A stretch of DNA of 64,000 nucleotides, from NCBI GenBank assembly GCA_033002965.1, contig JAURVB010012941.1, positions 124,001-188,000 of the forward strand. Direction: 5' to 3'. Below are positions 11,729 to 24,140 of this stretch, piece by piece (the first letter of the stretch is position 1; the number at the start of each line of letters is the position of its first letter). The notes below the pieces were generated by a model. It was not told the origin of the DNA and ran no database searches. It saw only the letters and a list, made by a program, of their open reading frames with translations. Both the position numbers and the translations under genes were made by a program. Source of the DNA: Piper betle. Lineage: Eukaryota; Streptophyta; Magnoliopsida; Piperales; Piperaceae.

Positions 11729-14700
11729 ATGAGTCATGGTGGAAGAAAAAGAACTTCCTTCTCAGCAAGATATACGCTTTCAAGTGTGGCAAGACTTCGT
11801 TCAGAGAGGACAACTCTCAGATTGGAGGACCTGGCTTCTCCCGGGTAGTATACTGCAACGACCCAGAATGTATTGAAGCCGGAACAAGGGGCTATGGTGG
11901 CAACTATGTGTCGACGACCAAGTATACGCTCGCCACTTTCGTCCCCAAGTCTCTGTTCGAGCAGTTCCGAAGGGTCGCGAACTTCTACTTCCTCGTCGTT
12001 GGATGCCTGTCGTTCACTCCCTTGCTCCTTATTCAGCTGTTAGCGCAATTCTCCCTTTGCTCATAGTGATTGGAGCTACCATGGTCAAGGAAGCAGTGGA
12101 AGATTCGAGGCGATTTAAGCAGGTAGATTTCTTGCCAAACATGTCTTGATGATTCATGTAATTATCTATGTTCTCCTCTTATATTCCTCCTCTAAAGGTA
12201 GCTAACGGTGTAGGGTTATGAAAAGGGAAAAACTATTATCTTTTGAGAATATTTTTCTAAAAGTACTTTTACTGTTGAATTTCTACTTCTGAGAAGATGT
12301 CTGGGATGCGGTATTTTAGAACCGTGGATTTCTCTTTAACATGGTTTTCTGTTTTAAAATTAAAAAGTAGACACTGGTGTAGTACTTGTACTTTATCTTA
12401 TCCAGTGGCAGAGCTCACAGTTCTGGTCTTATTGATGTTATAGACATGATTATTTCAGGATGTTGAGGTTAACAATAGAAAAGTTAAAGTTCACAAAGGG
12501 GATGGTACTTTTGATTACACTGCATGGAAGAACCTGAGAGTAGGAGACATAGTGAAGGTTGAGAAAGATAACTTCTTCCCAGCAGACCTTGTCTTGCTTT
12601 CTTCCAGCTATGAAGATGCTATTTGTTACGTGGAGACTATGAATCTGGATGGGGAGACAAATTTGAAGCTCAAGCAAGGATTAGAAGTGACTTCGAACTT
12701 GCAGGAAGATTCTTCCTTCCAGAATTTTAAGGCATTGGTTAAATGCGAGGATCCTAATGCCAACCTTTATTCTTTTGTTGGAAGCTTTGAGTTTGAAGGT
12801 AACCAATATCCACTCACCTTCCAGCAACTCCTCCTTCGGGATTCGAAGCTCAGAAATACAGACTACATTTATGGTGCAGTGATCTTTACAGGGGAAGACA
12901 CAAAGGTTATTCAAAATTCCACCGATCCACCATCCAAGAGAAGCACAATTGAGAGGAAAATGGACAGGATTGTGTATTTTCTTTTCAGTATGCTGGTTGT
13001 AATGTCTACTGTTGGATCCATAGCATTTGGAATTATGACAGAGGAGGATCTGAAAGATAGTGGTAGAATGAAAAGGTGGTATCTTAGACCTGATGATACA
13101 ACTGTTTTCTTTGATCCTGATAGAGCGTCCTTGGCTGCATTTTTACATTTTTTGACAGCAATGATGCTTTTTGGTTACTTGATACCCATTTCCTTGTACG
13201 TATCAATTGAAATCGTTAAAGTATTGCAGAGTATCTTTATAAATCAAGATATTAACATGTATGATGAAGAATCTGACAAACCTGCACGAGCTCGAACGTC
13301 AAACTTGAATGAAGAGCTTGGTCAAGTTGATACCATTCTCTCCGACAAAACAGGTACTCTCACTTGCAATTCAATGGAATTTGTTAAGTGTTCCATAGCT
13401 GGGACTGCTTATGGGTATGGGATCACTGAAGTTGAGAGAGCTATGGCTAGAAGAAAAGGTTCCCCTATAGTAAGTGAAACTGAAAATGGAGGCGAACAAG
13501 ATGACACAAGTAACCAAAGAGCACCAGTTAAGGGCTTTAACTTCAAAGATGACAGAATTTTGAATGGGAATTGGGTGAATGAACCTCATTCAGATACGAT
13601 TCAAAAATTCTTTCATGTATTAGCCATCTGCCACACAGCCATTCCGGAGATGGATGAAGGGACTGGAAAAATTGTCGTACCAAGCTGAATCACCAGATGA
13701 AGCAGCTTTTGTGGTGGCCACAAGAGAAGTTGGCTTTGAATTTACAAATAGGACGCAAACAAGCATATCCCTTCTTGAGCTAGATCCTGCAACAGGAAGA
13801 AAATTAGAGAGGTCTCTTTCTATTCCCCTCTCTCTGCAATTTGCATATGTCCTTGAATTCCCACTTACTGAATTTATTAAAAGATTAGGAATTGAAGTAC
13901 TCAATGTGAAACATATTGCTTTATCATCAATCGCCTGTTGATGGGCTGCTAAAAACTGCTAAGAGCTGAGCCATTCTTTATCTTCAACTCAGCATGCTGA
14001 GATTTACGATTCATATAATAATCATGCGCAACACTAGCCATTTGTCCAAAGTTTGTGTATTGACTATTATCCTTTTCAATTTCTGAGTGATAAGTACATA
14101 CCTTAATTAAAGCTTACATATTATTTGTTTTCTGTTATTGATTGTCAATGCTGCTTATTTTCCTTACAAGTTCGTGTTCTTGTCAGTAACTAATTCACCA
14201 ATCATGCATCAGAAACCGTATGTTTTAGAAAATGCAAAGGTTTTCTTTTATACGTGTATATTTTAGACCTGAGGAGACTAATTAGTTGGAAAGAATGGGT
14301 GATTAAGTTAACCCAAAGCACATCTCCGAGAAAATTCATGTATTTGCAGTCGAGCATGCTCTCAAGAATATAGAGATTATGTTTAGTTGTATAGAGATTT
14401 GGTGTATAGCTTTGGACCATGACTTACTAAAGGATGCCTCACATTCTTAAGTCTTAAATGATCACCGTTCTGGGTTTAACCTTCAAATGCATTAATTTTT
14501 TTGCAGATCTTACAAGCTACTAAACAGTTTAGAGTTTGATAGTTCGAGGAAAAGGATGTCTGTCATTGTTAGAGATGAAGAAGGGCGGCTGTTACTTCTC
14601 TGCAAAGGTGCTGACAGGTTGTGGGCAAAATGTTTAGCCTTGAGCTTTTATTGTACTAGATTTATAAATCTTATGCTGCACCAGCTGACCACTGCTTTCA

Positions 14701-17209
14701 ATTTCATGTTCCATTAGTGTCATGTTTGAAAGACTTGGAGAGAATGGAAGGCAGTTTGAACATCAAACTAAGGAGCATCTAAATGAGTATGCTGATGCTG
14801 GATTGAGAACCCTGGTAATTACATACCGTGAGCTACGTGAGGAAGAGTACAGGAGATTTGAGGAGGAAATTAGTGCGGCAAAGAACTCAGTAAGTGCAGA
14901 TAGGGACGAAAGGATAGCTGAAGTTGCGGAGAAAATTGAAACTGATTTGATTGTTCTTGGTGCAACAGCAGTTGAGGACAAGCTGCAGAACGGGGTATGT
15001 GTTATTTCTATTTTTGGAATGCTCTGAGATTTTATGAGCTTGTGTTAATTCTTTTGTGGTGCAATATGTTCTATATATGTCAGGTGCCACACTGCATTGA
15101 CAAGCTTGCTCAAGCGGGCATCAAAATTTGGGTATTGACTGGAGATAAAATGGAAACTGCCATCAACATTGGGTATACTTCTACTTTTCTACTTCCCTTC
15201 ATTATAAGCTTCAATAGATTGCTCTTCTCTACAGCGCATTTGCTTTTCAGCTTTGCTTGTAGTTTGCTGAGACAAGGAATGAAACAAATAATTATAACTT
15301 TGGAAACTCCAGAAATTGTTGGTTTAGAGAAACAAGGAGATAAAGAAACCATTATCAAGGTAACTTTTGAATTTTGTAAGATCTGAAAAAATTATCAAGT
15401 TTGGAAACTATGACTCGGGTCTGAGAACTTTCTATTCAATTGTCCAGGCTTGAGAAACTGTTCACTAAACCTGGTTGAATTTCTGAATGGACCAACTTTT
15501 GTGTCACTCTGACTTCGTTAATCTTAAAAGTCAACCATGCAGAGTTACAAATTAGCTTTCAAGCCTTTTACAATTTACTCATGTTGCTTTTAGGCATCAA
15601 AAGCTAGCATACTTCATCAAATAAATGAAGGGAAATCAGAACTTACATCAAGTGTTAATCCTGAAGCGCATGCTTTAATAATTGATGGCAAGTCACTTTC
15701 TTTTGCTTTAGAAGATGACATCAAAAGGATATTTCTAGAATTAGCTACGGGATGTGCATCTGTAATCTGCTGTCGTTCGTCCCCAAAACAGAAAGCACTT
15801 GTAAGTTGAGACTGTTACTAGTTTGCGAGTCTCTTCTTTGTCCTTGTACTTTTTATGTTGAACTTCGAATCCAAAAAATGCTCATCAGGTAACAAGATTA
15901 GTGAAGGATGGCACTGGCACGATAACATTAGCTGTTGGTGATGGGGCAAATGATGTGGGCATGCTTCAAGAAGCTGATATTGGGGTTGGCATTAGTGGCG
16001 TTGAAGGAATGCAGGTGAGACAAATCAAGGGTTGTCATTATTAGAACTCAGTTATCATACTTCTGAGCTTGTATATCTGTTACAGGCAGTTATGGCGAGT
16101 GACTTTGCAATTGCTCAGTTTCGATTTTTGGAACGCTTACTTCTGGTACATGGACACTGGTGTTATAGACGGATCTCGTTGATGGTTCTAACTTCTATCC
16201 TTCCTCAGTGTTTAATGTTTACAATTGGGTTCATTGTTATATGACATTTAGGTTGTCTTTTTGTTTCCAAAAATTTTCAGGTATGCTACTTCTTCTACAA
16301 GAATATTGCATTCGGCTTCACACTTTTCTTGTTTGAAGCATATGCTTCATTTTCTGGGCAACCAGCATATAATGACTGGTATATGTCGTTGTATAATGTA
16401 TTCTTCACGTCACTTCCTGTGCTTGCTTTAGGAGTGTTCGACCAGGATGTTTCTGCAAGGTTTTGCCTCAAGGTATATCGGATTCCTTCGAAGTAAAAAT
16501 TGTATGTAACCAATTGACGAGCTACATGAAGATTGCCCATATTGACCCAATTTTATGTTTTTATCTGTTTCTGCAGTTCCCTGTACTGTATCAAGAGGGT
16601 GTTCAGAATATTCTCTTTAGTTGGCTTCGCATCATAAGCTGGATGTTCAATGGGGTTTACAGCGCCATCATGATCTTCTTTTTCTGCATCAGGGCCTTTG
16701 AACACCAATCATTTCGTAAGGGAGGCGAGGTTGCTGGGATGGAAGTCCTGGGTACTACAATGTATACTTGTGTTGTTTGGGTGGTGAACAGCCAAATAGC
16801 TCTCGTAGTGAGCTACTTTACAATTATTCAACACATCTTCATATGGGGAGGAGTTGGAATCTGGTTTCTTTTCCTTATGGCTTATGGAGCCATAACGCCT
16901 ACCATATCCACCACTGCTTACAAGGTTTTCATTGAGGCTTGTGCCCCTGCTCCTTCTTTCTGGCTCACCACATTGTTTGTGGTGATCACCACACTCATCC
17001 CCTTCTTTGCATATGCTGCCATTCAGATGAGGTTCTTCCCTATGTTCCACCAGATGATACAATGGATTAGATCAGAAGGCCAAGCAGATGATCCCGAATT
17101 TTGCGACATGGTGAGGCAAAGATCTATAGGCCCCACCACGGTTGGTTTTACAGCGCGATTAGAAGCAAGATCGCGTAAACAGGGAGATCAAGAAGATACC
17201 GCAGGATAA
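11729..17209 (+). CDS. P4-type ATPase, phospholipid flippase (ALA9/ALA10-like), three frame breaks
   Basis: Multi-pass membrane pump that flips phospholipids to the cytosolic leaflet, normally with an ALIS beta subunit. Likely exons: 11729-12122, 12459-13811, 14507-14617, 14718-14994, 15084-15172, 15251-15359, 15594-15800, 15889-16014, 16086-16184, 16281-16472 and 16577-17209, all GT-AG with phases that match. Visible motifs are [10 protein letters not shown] (TM1), the actuator loop DGETNLK, the M4 P4 signature [13 protein letters not shown], the phosphorylation site DKTGTLT (about 13344), GDGANDVGM in the hinge and a C-terminal [13 protein letters not shown] block typical of the ALA8-12 clade. 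The frame slips by one base near 11747, near 12023 and in the A5 run at 13667-13671; everything else is intact and conserved, so assembly error is more likely than decay. The start at 11729 gives an MSHGGRK N-terminus like relatives. Confidence 0.93.
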
Positions 17210-17999
17210 ATCACAGCAGCAGCAGCTACAGATTAAAGTTGGTTTGTGCAGTGTTTTGTGTAGGTCACTGGGTGCTGATGAATTTGCCCGGAGAAGAATT
17301 TGCTTCTGAAGTATATTGGAAGATCTGTTTCGGGTAGCTGCCAAGTGATCAAGATCAAAGGATTATAATTTATATTTCATACTATCCTCGAAAATGTTGA
17401 TGGCCAATCTTCATGTAAATTATGATTCTTGGCTTTTTGAAGGCATTATGCCCCCAACAAAGAGATCATTCATTTGCTTTTGTTTATCCCATGAAGTTAT
17501 ACCATATTTTTTCATCTTGAAGCTGTTTTTGCCTGTTAAATTTTTGAATGTCTAATCCAATGCAGTACCAGAGAAGATCATATAAAATTGCTCTTCGTTC
17601 CATTGAATAGTTCTCAAGCAGCCCGTACAAGGTATTACACAATCTCTTGAATCTATAAGCTCTGTCGGATGTTAAACCTCTCCTCATCTCTTTGTACAGT
17701 TTATAGGGGCTCCCTATCTTGAAGAATCAAGCCGACCTCATCACAATATTACATTATATATTGTCAATTGGAACTGCTTTAGCACTCTTGTAATGCTGAA
17801 ACAGCAAAGTGCACGCCAGTGTTTATAGCGAATCCTAATTAGTTCGCTCCCCAGTTCATTGTGTGAAGAATTTCTCGAATAACGAAGAGTGGCTACATCG
17901 ATCAATCAAGATCAGTGCGTGTTCGTGGTCGGGTACAACGTCATGGACTTGCACCAGAACTCGTCGGAGTCAGCTGTGGCAGGGCGGAATTACATCCGT
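17210..17999. other. Convergent 3' region between flippase and calmodulin-like genes
   Basis: Contains the presumed 3' UTR of the flippase gene (plus) and of the calmodulin-like gene (minus). No further gene seen. Confidence 0.5.
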
Positions 18000-18482
18000 C
18001 TAGATCACGGAGAGGCCTAGGAAGTCGGCGGCAGACTTAGCCATGATGGCAGCAAACTCCGAGAAGCTGATGAGGCCGTCGCCATTGACGTCGGCTTCCC
18101 GGAACATCTCCGTGAGCTCCCGGAAGGAGAGGGGCTGGCCCATCTTGGCCATGGAGTTTGCGAGCTCGACGGCGGTGATGAAGCCATTGCCGTCGTGGTC
18201 AAAGGTCTGGAACACCTCCATGAGCTGGTCCTGGTTAAGGATCACCTCCTCCGTCATCTCCGGCATGATGGTCTCCACCAGCTCATCGAACTCCACCGAC
18301 CCATTTCCATTGGAGTCCATCTTTGCAAGGAGAGCATATATTTGGTCGCCGGTGGGCCTAAGGCCGAGAGATCGGAGGAGCGCCGCCAGCTCCAAATGGG
18401 TCAAGCTGCCATCGCCGTCCATATCAAACCTTGTGAAGATGTCTCTCAACTGCCTAAGGTGCCGAGCTTGCGACGGCTTCAT
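18000..18482 (-). CDS. Calmodulin-like protein with four EF hands (CML15/CML16-type)
   Basis: Intronless 160-residue calcium sensor. Four canonical EF loops, each beginning with Asp and ending with Glu, sit at residues 20-31 (DMDGDGSLTHLE), 56-67, 95-106 and 131-142, so all four should bind calcium. The C-terminus carries AKSAADFLGL, which I associate with the CML15/16/18 group. It acts by calcium-dependent binding of target proteins; the targets cannot be read from sequence. The start at 18482 (MKPSQ) is preferred because relatives begin there; an in-frame ATG at 18539 would add 19 residues. The frame is unbroken and GC-rich, in contrast to the flippase next to it. Confidence 0.93.
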   Translation of the reverse strand: MKPSQARHLRQLRDIFTRFDMDGDGSLTHLELAALLRSLGLRPTGDQIYALLAKMDSNGNGSVEFDELVETIMPEMTEEVILNQDQLMEVFQTFDHDGNGFITAVELANSMAKMGQPLSFRELTEMFREADVNGDGLISFSEFAAIMAKSAADFLGLSVI

Positions 18483-19336
18483 GACTCCTCGATTTTGATA
18501 TTTGATCGTCTTCTCCGACGCCCTTGAAGTGGCATGCAATGCAATGTGGGTACGTAAAAGGCATGCAACAGCTCATAGGTGAAGAATGGGCTATAAAGGA
18601 GATGAGGGAGATGGCACTGGAGGTTGCAAACAAGGGGCCGAGCTCCTTCAGGGGGAATAGAAGGATAACGGACAGCGTGTGATGATTTGAGGGAGAGAGC
18701 TAAATCGGAAAGATGGCCATAGAGTTAGCGGCTTCCTTGCTTGTTTTCCATATTTAGGATCTGAAAGAGATGAAGAACAATATCTACAACTTATAATGTT
18801 TATTTGTTGTTCTTTAGAATGCTATCATTTTAAACTTTCACTAAATTAACGATAACGATTTTGGTGATGATGAAATCGTGAAATTTTTATGCAGAGAAGC
18901 TTAATTTCAATTTAAATTGGTGTTTTCTTCATTAACTTACTAGTTTTTGCACTTCTAAAGAAAATTTAAACATGTATTAATCGTTCGGCTAATAGATAAA
19001 AGTTTGCCGATACATATCTTAATCTTATACACTCAAAAAATGCTAATTATTACCTGAGATATATCATGCAAATGATGATAATTGAATAGAATTGATCAAC
19101 TTACATGTCAAATTCACTCCTCCATTTTGGTATCATTCATACTATATGTATTGACATCAATAAAAAATTAAAAAAGAACGCTTATTGACATGTAAAAATG
19201 GGAAGAAGAATACCCCTTGCATTCTGTGATCTAAAGCTGTAAAGAATTATTTCAACCTATGGAAGAATAATGCAAAACAGAGCAGACCATGATCAAAAAA
19301 ATTAATTACAGAATTTGGCACAGAAGAGGAATGAGC
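18483..19336. other. Spacer between calmodulin-like gene and PERK gene
   Basis: GC content falls sharply after about 18720. The part next to 18482 is the promoter/leader of the calmodulin-like gene and the part before 19337 is 3' UTR of the PERK gene, both transcribed leftward. No other feature seen. Confidence 0.5.
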
Positions 19337-22300
19337 TCAAACCTCCCTACTATTCCCTCTCCAACTGGCTTGGCTAAAATCGGAGCCATATTCTTGACTA
19401 CCAAATGCCATTCTCTGAAACAATCTAATTTCCGCAGATTGTTCTGCGGAGTGGAACAATATGCTTTCACCAGGCATAGCTCCATTGTTTAGATCAAGAA
19501 AATCATTTATACAGTCCAAAGCTCTTACAACCTGCATACAAGATGAGTAATACATGTTGTCGAATTTCTGTAATCTGTGACAGCAAAATTCGGAAAGGTA
19601 AACTGTGATGTTCAAGCAAAGATTCATACACATACCTGCCCCATACGAGGTCTCTTTACAGCAGAATGTCGAACACAAGCAGCAGCTGCTTCAATCATCC
19701 TATACATTTCTGACTCTACATAGTTTTTTTCAAGCCTTGGATCTACTAAAGCTTCAATGTTGCGCCCCTCCAGAGACTGGGACAACAAGGGACGAGCCTG
19801 AAACAGATATCCATTATCAAATCTTGCGCTGCCAAGTTCTAGGATCACTCCCAAGTTCAACGACAGGGCAAGTACTCAATAAATAAAATCGTAGAATAGG
19901 TTTTCCTTGAACTAACAACACTAACACTGACCTATGACCGAATATTACAAATCAGCAAGATCAGAATATATCCCTTGATGAAGAGGTAGAATGAAAAGGA
20001 AAGTCATGATGAAAACACAAAAGCAAAATCACTTTTAGAAGCACTGTGACAAATTTTACATGGTAAATTGGCTCATAAAGAATGTTACAGGTACAAATTA
20101 GCATAGAAGTAAGCTTGAGTATGTAATCCCAGTTATATATAAGCACATCCGTGACAAACATGACAAAAAAATGATGTCTCACTGACAACACATCTAAACT
20201 TTTAGTTCTAAATTTAACAAATAATTTTATTTGGCCTTATGGTACCGCTAAGTCTGATAAATCATTGTTTGTGAGTCAATGATAATCCTCAAGTACCCTA
20301 AAACCCGCTCATTTCTGATTTCAGAATTTTTTTCTTTTAAGTCTTTCCTCTTCCTTATAAAGGCAAGATTAAAAGATATGATTAGAAGCTCACCCATTCA
20401 ACAAGACTCTCATCGCCCAGAGGCTGGGCAGTGTCCACTGGCTTACGTCCAGTGATGAGCTCTAGGAGCACAACTCCAAAAGAATATACATCAGACTTAT
20501 CTGTCAATTTACCGCTTGATGCATATTCGGGAGCCAAATACCTGAAAACCCAAAAACACCATCAGATGATAACAACAGCCTATAAAATTGACACGACTCC
20601 ACACTGCAGCCAAGAGTGTTTGCTGTTGATAACTTAAAAAAGATGTTAATCACCCAAAAGTTCCCATCACACGGGTTGAGACATGTGTGAAGGTATCTAA
20701 AGCCAACTTTGCAAGTCCGAAATCTGAAACCTATTGCAGGTGGAAGAAGTTAGGATGCATGTAAAACTCTTAGCAAGTATTGATGCAACCTAAAGACCAC
20801 TGATTATTTGATATACCTGAGCTTCGAACTTGTTATCCAAAAGAATGTTAGATGATTTAATATCTCTATGAATGATCCGTGGATGACCTGGAAACACATA
20901 CCAGGATTAAAACTACCTAAACAAACTAGAAACTAGTTTCCATTTGCACAAAATGCTGGAAAGCTTCGACCAGTTAGCAAAAGAATGCATCAAAACATAT
21001 TAACAAAGCATTATTAAAAAGAAAGGCAATATTAATAAGTGGCAGGAAAGAAGAAATCACTTATGGGCTGAAGTATGAAAAGAGACTACTCACAGTCTTC
21101 GTGTAGATAAGCTATCCCTTTTGCAGCCCCAGCAGCAATCTTCACACGTATTGCCCAATCCATGACTGGTCGTCCTTCCCCTGCACATCCATGTATTCAG
21201 TTTGAGCAATTCTCATTTTCCATAATGAATTCTAATTAGCAAAACAACAAACATGCCCAATGGAGTTTATTCTTATAGAGTTTACCTTAACATTGAAACT
21301 TCAGAACATGAAATTCGGAAACCTTGAATTTAGAGTCACTCACCATGCAGATGATAGTGAAGTGTGTCATTGGGCACAAAATCATACACAAGCAATCTCT
21401 GGGTTTCATGTATACAGTAACCCACTAGAGACACCAAATGGCGATGGTGAATCCGACTAATGATCTCAACTTCTGCTCTAAATTCTCGTTCTCCCTGAGT
21501 TCCACCAGCCCTGAGCTGCTTTACTGCCACCTCCCTGCCATCTGGTAACCTCCCTTTGTAAACTGGACCAAACCCACCTTGCCCCAATATATTGTACTCC
21601 GAGAATCCATCAGTGACTTGTAGCAATTCCTCATAAGTAAACCACGACCTTGAATTCCCAAGTCCCCCAGGTTCAGATGGTGAATATGGATTCCCACTAC
21701 TATTGGAACTTTTTCCCACTAAAGGAGCTCCAGATGTTGGAGTCTTCATGGATGATGAATCTGCAATTTCATAGACCCACATCAAGAGTTTCAATCAATA
21801 CTACACCAAAATGCCACAGAAAACAGATATCAAAGTTCAACAACCAAAATGCTCATCCATCTATGCAATCGAAATTGTCAATGTCAAGTTTCAACATATA
21901 GTACTTTAAAGTTCGAACCTCAGAAAAGAAATATCAAAGCTAAATCTAAAGTTCATGTCTGCAAATTCAATAGTCAATGTCAAGTTTTTAGCATATAGTT
22001 CTTCAAAATGTCACAGGAAACAAATATCATAGTTCGTCCATTACCTGACAAATTGGAGGAGCCATAAGGAGTGGGAAGAGCATAGGCATGGTGCTGCCCT
22101 GAGTCTCTTCCCCTCCTCCTCCTCACCAACCAAATCAACCCAACAATGAGAAGAATCAAACCAGCTCCCACCACCACACTGATGCCCACAAACCCAACCG
22201 TACCGACGCCGCCGCCGTTGCCGGAGGAGACATCGTTGGAGGATGTGCCCCGGGTGGTGGGCGGATTATCCAGTGAAGGATTCAGAGGTGGGCTCAGATC

Positions 22301-22930
22301 AGGGGAGGCCTGGTAGTAGGGAACGGTGGAGGTTGGGTAGGAAGAGACGGATTCGAAGGTGGAAGAGGAGGAGGGGAATCCGAAGGTGGAGATGGAGGAG
22401 TTCCTGGAACGGCCGGCGGCGATGGTTGAGGACCAGGGGGAGGCGGTGATGGTGGGGACTGGGTCGGAGGCTTCGCCGTTGGGGGAAAGCGTGGTGGAGG
22501 CGAGCGAGATGGAGACGTCGGCGATGGGCGAGAACGAGGCGGAGGCGGAGGCCTCGCCGTCGGAGGAGAGGGAGTAGGCGGCGACGCCGACGGGGGCGGC
22601 GGCGACGGCGGTGAAGGAGAATCAGGAGGCGGCGGGGACGGGCGACGGAGGCACCTCCGGCAGCGAGGGCGAAGTCGGCGGAGACCGCGGAGGCGGCGAG
22701 GGCGAAGTCGGCGGGGATGGCGGCGGCGAGGCCGCCGGCGGCAGGACGGCGGGAGGCGAAGGAGGGGGTAATGTCGGGGCCGGCGGCGGCGGGGAGGAAG
22801 AGGGCAGCGTCAACGGAGGAACAGGGGCGGGAACGGCCGGCGGCGGAGGGGAGGCGGAGTTGGGCGTCGGCGCCGCCGGTGGCGTAGCTAGAGAAGGGGT
22901 GGAGGACGGCGACGGCGACGACGCCGACAT
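19337..22930 (-). CDS. Proline-rich extensin-like receptor kinase (PERK family)
   Basis: Plasma-membrane receptor-like kinase thought to monitor the cell wall. Exons on the minus strand: 22045-22930, 21344-21760, 21094-21180, 20817-20887, 20654-20730, 20394-20541, 19636-19797 and 19337-19531, an eight-exon structure usual for PERKs. Exon 1 encodes a roughly 200-residue Pro/Ser-rich wall-facing domain without signal peptide, then a transmembrane helix ([20 protein letters not shown]) and a basic stop-transfer RRRRGR. The kinase shows the glycine loop [10 protein letters not shown], lysine in [23 protein letters not shown] and [11 protein letters not shown], so it is an active RD kinase. In exon 1 the proline-rich frame shifts near 22635 and back near 22303, both at G4 runs, so the net frame is restored; probable sequence errors. 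Confidence 0.92.
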
Positions 22931-23600
22931 TGCCCAAACCAATCGAAGATCCGATGTTTGGGAGGGAAAAAAGGAGGAAGTAAAGGAAAAGCAAGCTACC
23001 AGGTGAAGCCCATCCTCTCCCACCAAAATCAAAACAACCTCCCTTCCTTCACCATTTCCATCATCCGAAACCTTTCTCCCTCCAAATACCCAACCTTTTC
23101 GTACCTTTCGCACCACTCAATCAACAATCAGATAACCAGTCCAGCTCTTCTTCTTCTGCTACCAGTTCATCGTTTGATCATAACACAAGAACACAAGTAA
23201 ACCGAAACCCATGAACAAAAAGAAGAGGAGCTCAATCTTGATTTGATTGATTGTTGGTAAGAGCGGCAGAGCATAAGAACGGTTCTCGGGGGCCGCGAGG
23301 AAAACGCGGTTGGTCCCTCGGCTGGACCCAGAAAACGTGATACCAACTCTCTCTTCCACACTCGTGCAAGTCGTAGACAAGGTGGGAAGGACGAGGAGGA
23401 AGAAGAAACCCGTCTGACCAGAATTGAAGCGGAGGGTGTGGGAATGGAGAGATTGGAATTGATCCTGAATGCTCAGATTTATAGATTACAAGTTTTTCAT
23501 GGAATTATCATCAGACCAAGATTGTCATTGTCCACCGTCTCAATTAACCAGGGACGGTGATTATTGCTTTTGTGGTTTAATTAACCCTGGTTTAACATTA
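22931..23600 (-). other. PERK promoter and 5' leader region
   Basis: Upstream of the PERK start. The first 200 bases upstream are pyrimidine-rich on the coding strand and open in frame, but relatives start at the MSASSPSP methionine at 22930, so this is taken as leader. No TATA box assigned with confidence. Confidence 0.35.
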
Positions 23601-23807
23601 GGGTCGTTAATTGAGTGAGCCAACTCGTGAGTATTTAGTGTTCGATTCGGTTTGACTCGACTCGAAACTCGACATTTAAATGCTCGACTCGAACTCAAAT
23701 CTTACGAGCCGAGCTTGAGCAAGGTCATGTTCGGCTCTACTCGCCTCGGTTGTAACTCGAACTCTATTCGATAAAATAATATAATAATATATTCTTTATA
23801 TTATATT

Positions 23808-23827
23808 ATATATATATATATATATAT
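23808..23827. repeat. (TA)n microsatellite
   Basis: A run of alternating T and A of about 20 bases inside the TIR-type repeat. Confidence 0.8.
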
Positions 23828-23845
23828 GAAATATAATAACAAAGA

Positions 23846-23917
23846 AACAAGATAGTTGAGATGGTAAGTATTCACCTTGATAATTTCAAGGTTGTGGGTT
23901 CAAACCACATTGGTTTC
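23846..23917 (+). other. tRNA-like module with Pol III A and B boxes (SINE head or tRNA pseudogene)
   Basis: TAGTTGAGATGG at 23853-23864 fits the A-box consensus TRGYNNANNNGG. GTTCAAACC at 23898-23906 fits the B-box GWTCRANNC, with the canonical 44-base spacing. Between them CCTTG (23875-23879) and CAAGG (23887-23891) form a 5-bp stem around a 7-nt loop with a U33 equivalent, like an anticodon arm. TGTGG/CCACA flanks the B-box loop. D arm and acceptor stem are poor, so it is not a functional tRNA; a tRNA-derived SINE head is the best explanation. Confidence 0.45.
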
Positions 23918-24140
23918 GAGCTAACGAATGAGTTGGACGAACGAGCTCACAAAAATTAAATAATTTAAGTATATTCGATCTCGAGTCGAGCTCGAACACA
24001 TAAAAGATATTCGACTCGAACTCGAACATGTATGTCCAAAACTCATTCGATCTCGAGTCGAGTTTGAACGAGTTTCGAACTATTAGAGCCGAGTTCAAAC
24101 ACATGTTGAGCTCGGCTCGCTCGCTCAATTAGCACCCCCA

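Larger units (their letters stand above)
23601..24140. mobile_element. Non-autonomous TIR-type repeat, about 540 bp
   Basis: Imperfect terminal inverted repeats: GTTAATTGAGTGAGCC at about 23606 faces GGCTCGCTCGCTCAATTAGC ending near 24133. The interior is rich in ACTCGAACTCGA-type motifs on both strands. A second divergent copy of the right half, with the same CGCTCGATTAGCACCCCT end, is at 46860-47092. There is no coding capacity. The superfamily could not be decided and no target duplication is obvious. Confidence 0.55.

Noticed and set aside
22299..22994. 231-residue open frame rich in Arg, Leu and His on the minus strand
   Set aside because: It is an out-of-frame shadow of the GC-rich, proline-rich exon 1 of the PERK gene; its Arg/His/Leu content comes from reading CCG/CCT codons in another frame.
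23846..23917. A functional tRNA gene (anticodon-loop reading AAT)
   Set aside because: The D arm and acceptor stem do not pair, the variable region is too short and it is embedded in a transposon; treated as a SINE head or tRNA pseudogene.
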